Below the pieces are notes generated by a model, which worked only from the letters and a program-made list of their open reading frames with translations, did no database searches and was not told where the DNA came from. From Planctomycetota bacterium (lineage in GTDB: Bacteria > Planctomycetota > UBA1135 > UBA2386), in NCBI GenBank assembly GCA_003235605.1, contig QJVU01000721.1, positions 1 to 16,649 on the forward strand: a stretch of 16,649 bases of DNA. The letters run 5' to 3'. Position numbers and translations under genes: made by a program. This document shows, piece by piece, positions 13,358 to 16,649 of this stretch. Within the stretch, counting starts at the first letter, position 1, and each line of letters opens with the position of its first letter.

Positions 13358-14125
13358 ATGGTCGGTTCGACTTCAGCCCTGGAGGCCTGGCTGCGGCAGC
13401 ACACCCGCTTCGAGCGCCTGCTGCATGTGGTCTCCTGCCCGTCCACCCAGGGTCTCGCCCAGGCCGATACTCCCATCGACAGCTCCGCGGTGTTCTGGGC
13501 GGACCATCAGACCGACGGCCGCGGCCGCGGCGCGCGGAGTTGGGACGATGCACCGGGTCTCGACCTGTGCGTGACCTTCCGCATCGCGCGCTGCGCGTTG
13601 AGCAACCCGGCGCACCTGGCTGCAGCCGTGCCGGTGGTGGTCGTAGATGCCCTCACCCGCCACCTGCAGGACATCGGTCAACCGCGGATCAAGTGGCCCA
13701 ACGACGTGCTTCTCCATGGCCGCAAGCTCTCCGGCATCCTGGTCGACAGCGTCGGTCGCGAACCGGCGACCCACTTCGTGGGCATTGGCATCAACGTCAA
13801 CCGGAGTCGTTTCCCGGACCTGCTCGTGGATGGGGCAACCTCCATGGCCCTCGCCACCGGACAGGAGTTCGACCGGGCCAGCCTCCTCCAGGACATCGCC
13901 CATCACCTGGAGTCGGCTCTGGTCGACCTGGAGGCCGGCCGACCCGCCCGACTCGAGGAGCGCTTCCGGCAGAGCCTGGGTCTCATGGACGCCACGGTCC
14001 GCGTGGAGAGCAACACCGAAGTCTTGGAGGCGCGCCTCCGCCGCCTCGACTTCGACACCATGATGCTCGAGGGACAGCCACCGATCCCCCTCGCCCATGT
14101 GCAGCGGCTCGACCGCCGCAGGTAG
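13358..14125 (+). CDS. birA: Biotin-[acetyl-CoA-carboxylase] ligase, catalytic-only type
   Basis: This 255-residue enzyme activates biotin with ATP and transfers it to the lysine of biotin carboxyl carrier protein. The biotin/ATP loop GRGRGARSW (54-62) matches GRGRxGRxW with one change. KWPND (112-116), KLSGIL (123-128, with the lysine contacting biotinyl-AMP) and GIGINVN (142-148) are all present. A short C-terminal SH3-like domain follows (about 208-250). The N-terminal helix-turn-helix of E. coli BirA is absent, so it is a class I ligase without repressor function. ATG 13358 has no obvious Shine-Dalgarno site and lies 41 bp from the divergent glycosyltransferase start, so the mRNA may be short-leadered or leaderless. 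It ends 5 bp before the stop of a convergent gene. No carboxylase gene is adjacent. Confidence 0.95.
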   Translation: MVGSTSALEAWLRQHTRFERLLHVVSCPSTQGLAQADTPIDSSAVFWADHQTDGRGRGARSWDDAPGLDLCVTFRIARCALSNPAHLAAAVPVVVVDALTRHLQDIGQPRIKWPNDVLLHGRKLSGILVDSVGREPATHFVGIGINVNRSRFPDLLVDGATSMALATGQEFDRASLLQDIAHHLESALVDLEAGRPARLEERFRQSLGLMDATVRVESNTEVLEARLRRLDFDTMMLEGQPPIPLAHVQRLDRRR

Positions 14126-14130
14126 GCTGA

Positions 14131-14901
14131 TCAGAGGGCCTGCTTGACGAGGTCCAACAGCCGTGACTCGAACCTGCTGAAGCGACTCGGGACGGGGCCG
14201 GACACGAAGCGGAGGAGCACCACGCGGTCCTCGGGTTGCGGACAGAACAGGGGATAGCCCTTGTAGAGCAGGTACTCGCTCATGGCGACGAACGCCATCA
14301 CCAGATTGAAGTCCGGAAACGGAGAGATCCGGGCCAGGTGCCACATCACGCGGAATGCCTGCCGTACCGGGTGCAGGCCAAGAAAGCGCAGGGGGATATC
14401 CCCGTAGCAGACGTCCAGGTTGAAGCGGTCGAGAAGGGCTCGGACCTTCCGGGCTTCAGGGTAGTTGACGTACAAGATCGCGTCCCACGGCAGATCCCGC
14501 CGCAGGCTGTTCCTGCGAAAGCGAACAACTCCCTTGGTGAAGACCTTGAACAGCTCCGCCAGGTGCCATCCGTTAGGTGGCCGGCCAGCAGCGGCCCGCT
14601 CGTGCATTATCCGATACACCACGCACAGACCCTTGATGATGGCCTGCTCATGGTCGAAATCGGAGTGGCGTCGGACGCTGCCATCCCGCACCGCTTGCAC
14701 GTCCTCCGGACGAACCAGCAGTCCTCGCAGGCCCAGGACGGAGGAGATCCAGTCTTCGACAGCCACCTTCGGGGCTTCCGGGAGCCCGTCGCCCTGGGAA
14801 AGCGTGTGGACGGCCGGGATGACCGACAGCAACCGAGAGGCCAGGAAAACGTCCAGCTGCTGAAGCATGCTCAGCTCGAAAGCGTGGGGGTTCGATCGCA
14901 T
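14131..14901 (-). CDS. Probable degenerate Fic-fold protein
   Basis: This is a 256-residue soluble, helical protein. Residues 193-217 (SPFPDFN, then LLYKGYP) line up without gaps with the Fic active-site loop and following helix (HPFxDGNGR ... AGYP). PF, D197, N199 and the GYP at the end of the next helix are kept. The catalytic histidine is serine (S193), and the GNGR phosphate-binding end is lost. Upstream, helices at 84-130 (HEQAIIKGLCVVYRIMH, AELFKVFTKGVVRFRRNSLR) and the segment near 139-160 fit the Fic layout of helix, 'G.yR' and a loop. If correct, it cannot do standard AMP transfer and is a pseudo-enzyme or uses different chemistry. Without a profile search this stays a motif-level call. 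The start ATG 14901 has no clear ribosome site. Neighbours (birA, AsmA-like) give no functional hint. Confidence 0.75.
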   Translation of the reverse strand: MRSNPHAFELSMLQQLDVFLASRLLSVIPAVHTLSQGDGLPEAPKVAVEDWISSVLGLRGLLVRPEDVQAVRDGSVRRHSDFDHEQAIIKGLCVVYRIMHERAAAGRPPNGWHLAELFKVFTKGVVRFRRNSLRRDLPWDAILYVNYPEARKVRALLDRFNLDVCYGDIPLRFLGLHPVRQAFRVMWHLARISPFPDFNLVMAFVAMSEYLLYKGYPLFCPQPEDRVVLLRFVSGPVPSRFSRFESRLLDLVKQAL

Positions 14902-14947
14902 TTAGGGGATCCGGTGCATAATCATCAGCCGCTCCCGCATCGGCACC
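14902..14947. promoter_or_regulatory. Short divergent promoter region
   Basis: Only 46 bp separate the starts of the Fic-like gene (-) and the AsmA-like gene (+). TGCATAATCATC (14915-14926) gives a -10-like CATAAT toward the plus strand and GATTAT toward the minus strand, so the two -10 elements may overlap. Neither ATG has a clear Shine-Dalgarno site, which is consistent with very short leaders. The -35 regions would fall within the opposing coding sequences. Confidence 0.3.
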
Positions 14948-16649
14948 ATGAACACCGCCCGGACCCAGAATCCTACCCCAGGATCCGCCCCCGCGGTTCC
15001 CGCGCCGAAGCGCCGGCCGCGGGGCCACCTGATGCTCAAGGTCCTGGGTGCATTCGCGATCCTCGGACTGCTGGTGTTCTTCCTGGTCCCGGTCGTGGCA
15101 TCCACGAGCTGGGCGAGGAAGCGGATCGTGCAGGGGTTGGACGAGGTCTTCGACGCGCCGGTGTCACTGGAGGAACACTGCTTTGGCTGGTTCTCCGGCT
15201 TGGAGTTGCGCAAGCTCAGGATCGGCAACCCCCGCAGCTTCCCCGAACAGGGTGACCTCCTGCGTCTGGAGGAGGCGTCGTTGGGCATTTCCCTCGTTCC
15301 CTTCCTGTGGGGTGACAAGCGCGCGGTGCTGGCGAAGGCCGACGGCCTCGAGATCCGCCTGCATCAGCTCGCGGATGGGCGCACCAACTTGGACCGGATC
15401 CTGCCAACCAGGACCCAGTGGAATGTTCGCTGGCAACCTCGCAGCGATCCTTCCAACCGCCCGGCACCCGCCCGACCTCCCGAGGCCAAGCACGGCGATG
15501 CAGCCAAGGACGTGCTCGCGCACCTGGACCTGGATCTCGCGTTGACCCACGCCCTGATCGAGGTCACCGACGCGAAGCTGGGCACGCTCGAGTCACTCCG
15601 CAACCTCAATGCCGGCCTCCGCAAGAAGGCAGGTGACCTGGACACGGTCTTGAAGCTGGACGTCGAGCTGCCTCACCATGCAAGTCCGCCAGGGCGGTTG
15701 AGCATGCGGGGCGACATCGACCTCGGCCGCTCCCGCCCCAGCACTCTACACTTCGAGGTCGCTGGTCTGGACCTGGCTCGCTATCGGCCACTCCTGGACT
15801 GGGCGGCGGCCAACCCCTTCGAAGAGCTGGAAGGAGTGCTCACCGGCAAGCTCGATGTCACGTGGCGGCCCGACCGCAGCACGACCACCGCCGGCAGGGT
15901 TGTGCTGTCCCGGCCTCGCCTGAAGACTCTGGGCAAGGACGGCATCGACCTGCGCGGCGAGGCCTTGGTGCTGGAGCCCAATGCAAGCTTCCGGCTCGGC
16001 GAAGAGGGACACGGGATGCTAGATCTCGCGCGGTTCCGTGCCGACCTGGGGTTCTTGCAGGCCACAGGCATCGACGGCAGCGGGGCTGCCGGCCTGGTCG
16101 GAGGCAGGCAGGCACCGGGGCTCCGCTTCACCCTCGACCTCGCCGGCCTCACGCATTTGGGCGGGATCGTGCCCAAAGAGCTCCGCGGCAGCCGCGGCAC
16201 AGTGAAGGGCCAGCTGCTGGTCGAGAGCCTGGACCTGGAGCGCCGACGCCTGCCCGTCCAGCTCTCGGTCGAATGCCAGGACGGCACGGTGCGTGGCAAC
16301 ACCGTTCGCCTCCTGCGCTACGCACTGCCGCTCCTGGCAGGACTCGATGTCGAGGAGGAGCTCGACTTCGAGAGCAACATCAAGACCAGGATCAAGCTGT
16401 CAGGACCTCTCCTGCGCTGGGACAACGAGTCCACGCTCCAGTGGCTCGCCCACTGGCAGGGCGAGGGCGAGGTGAACCTCACGGACGGCGGGTTCACACC
16501 GGCCACGCAGCTCGGCGAGTTCCTGGCCTTGGTCGGGGAGGGCAGCCGCCTCACGTTCAAGGGCATCGATACCGATTTCCTTGTCAACGAGGGCGTTGTC
16601 GAGACCAGGCTCCAGAAGATGCGCCGGAAGGAACAGACCTACGGCCTCC
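14948..16649 (+). CDS. AsmA-like inner-membrane protein, C-terminus cut by window edge
   Basis: The frame is open from ATG 14948 to the window end (567 codons, incomplete). After a proline/arginine-rich cytoplasmic start (1-28), residues 29-52 (LMLKVLGAFAILGLLVFFLV) form one transmembrane anchor. The mature part follows the AsmA/YhdP/TamB plan. An early segment resembles the AsmA N-terminus (VSLEEHCFGWFSGLELRKLR, with a LVPFLWG..AVLAKADGLEIRL stretch), and long beta-rich repeats follow. The beta-strand segments include GRLSMRGDIDLG, LEGVLTGKLDVTWR, LRGEALVLEP and GTVKGQLLVESLDLE. Such proteins bridge the periplasm and are tied to phospholipid transport to, or protein assembly in, the outer membrane. 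This implies a diderm cell. A later piece (ATQLGEFLALVG, then LTFKGIDTDFLVNEGVVET) is typical of the AsmA C-terminal region, so little of the gene may be missing. Family assignment rests on architecture. Confidence 0.8.
   Translation, partial: MNTARTQNPTPGSAPAVPAPKRRPRGHLMLKVLGAFAILGLLVFFLVPVVASTSWARKRIVQGLDEVFDAPVSLEEHCFGWFSGLELRKLRIGNPRSFPEQGDLLRLEEASLGISLVPFLWGDKRAVLAKADGLEIRLHQLADGRTNLDRILPTRTQWNVRWQPRSDPSNRPAPARPPEAKHGDAAKDVLAHLDLDLALTHALIEVTDAKLGTLESLRNLNAGLRKKAGDLDTVLKLDVELPHHASPPGRLSMRGDIDLGRSRPSTLHFEVAGLDLARYRPLLDWAAANPFEELEGVLTGKLDVTWRPDRSTTTAGRVVLSRPRLKTLGKDGIDLRGEALVLEPNASFRLGEEGHGMLDLARFRADLGFLQATGIDGSGAAGLVGGRQAPGLRFTLDLAGLTHLGGIVPKELRGSRGTVKGQLLVESLDLERRRLPVQLSVECQDGTVRGNTVRLLRYALPLLAGLDVEEELDFESNIKTRIKLSGPLLRWDNESTLQWLAHWQGEGEVNLTDGGFTPATQLGEFLALVGEGSRLTFKGIDTDFLVNEGVVETRLQKMRRKEQTYGL

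Noticed and set aside
13317..13553. 79-residue N-terminal extension of the glycosyltransferase
   Set aside because: It would overlap birA head-on, and its composition is Arg/Pro/Gly-rich noise. A TTG at 13316 with AGGGGA upstream gives a better start.
13373..14344. 323-codon minus-strand open frame
   Set aside because: It is antisense to birA, whose catalytic motifs are intact, and it also runs into the Fic-like gene.

Overview
The window is 16.6 kb of high-GC, densely packed bacterial DNA. The organism is a flagellated diderm: there is flagellin, FliD, FliS, a signal-peptide protein, and a membrane-anchored AsmA-type protein that acts at the envelope. Gene content and style (an NtrC-type regulator beside a flagellin locus, many TPR proteins, weak or absent Shine-Dalgarno sites at several genes) would fit Planctomycetota or a deltaproteobacterial/myxobacterial lineage. 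This is inference; no rRNA or other phylogenetic marker is present. I see no insertion sequence, CRISPR, tRNA, phage gene or base-composition break. The region reads as chromosomal flagellar/envelope core rather than an island.

Layout. (1) Positions 1-5060, minus strand: a tightly coupled five-gene operon. In transcription order it holds a sigma-54 activator/response regulator, a soluble histidine kinase with no sensor domain, a response regulator with an unfamiliar output region, a single-pass membrane protein with a TPR-like C-terminus, and a secreted TPR-like protein cut by the window edge. (2) 5061-5293: divergent control region. (3) 5294-9495 and on to 10203: the flagellar filament block. 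It has a short D0/D1-only flagellin (+), a protein with two flagellin-IN repeats (-) convergent with it at zero spacing, and then fliD, fliS and a FliT-like candidate (+) behind a sigma-28-like promoter. (4) 10211-13316, minus strand: a large protein joining a methyltransferase-like region, a degenerate glycosyltransferase region, a canonical GT2 domain and TPRs, followed by an overlapping small TPR protein. (5) 13358-16649: biotin-protein ligase (+), a probable inactive Fic-fold protein (-), and the start of an AsmA-like envelope protein (+).

How the parts may work together (inference). The cytosolic kinase and sigma-54 regulator resemble the FlgS/FlgR-type arrangement that times flagellar gene expression. 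They lie divergent from flagellin. Late filament genes look served by sigma-28-type promoters, best seen in front of fliD. FliS and the FliT-like protein would chaperone flagellin and FliD. The GT2-TPR protein lies next to the filament genes and is a candidate flagellin glycosyltransferase. The points most worth following up are the second IN-motif protein, the Fic-like pseudo-enzyme, the response regulator with a possible STAS-like tail, the GT fusion, and sequence elements shared by the two flagellar control regions.
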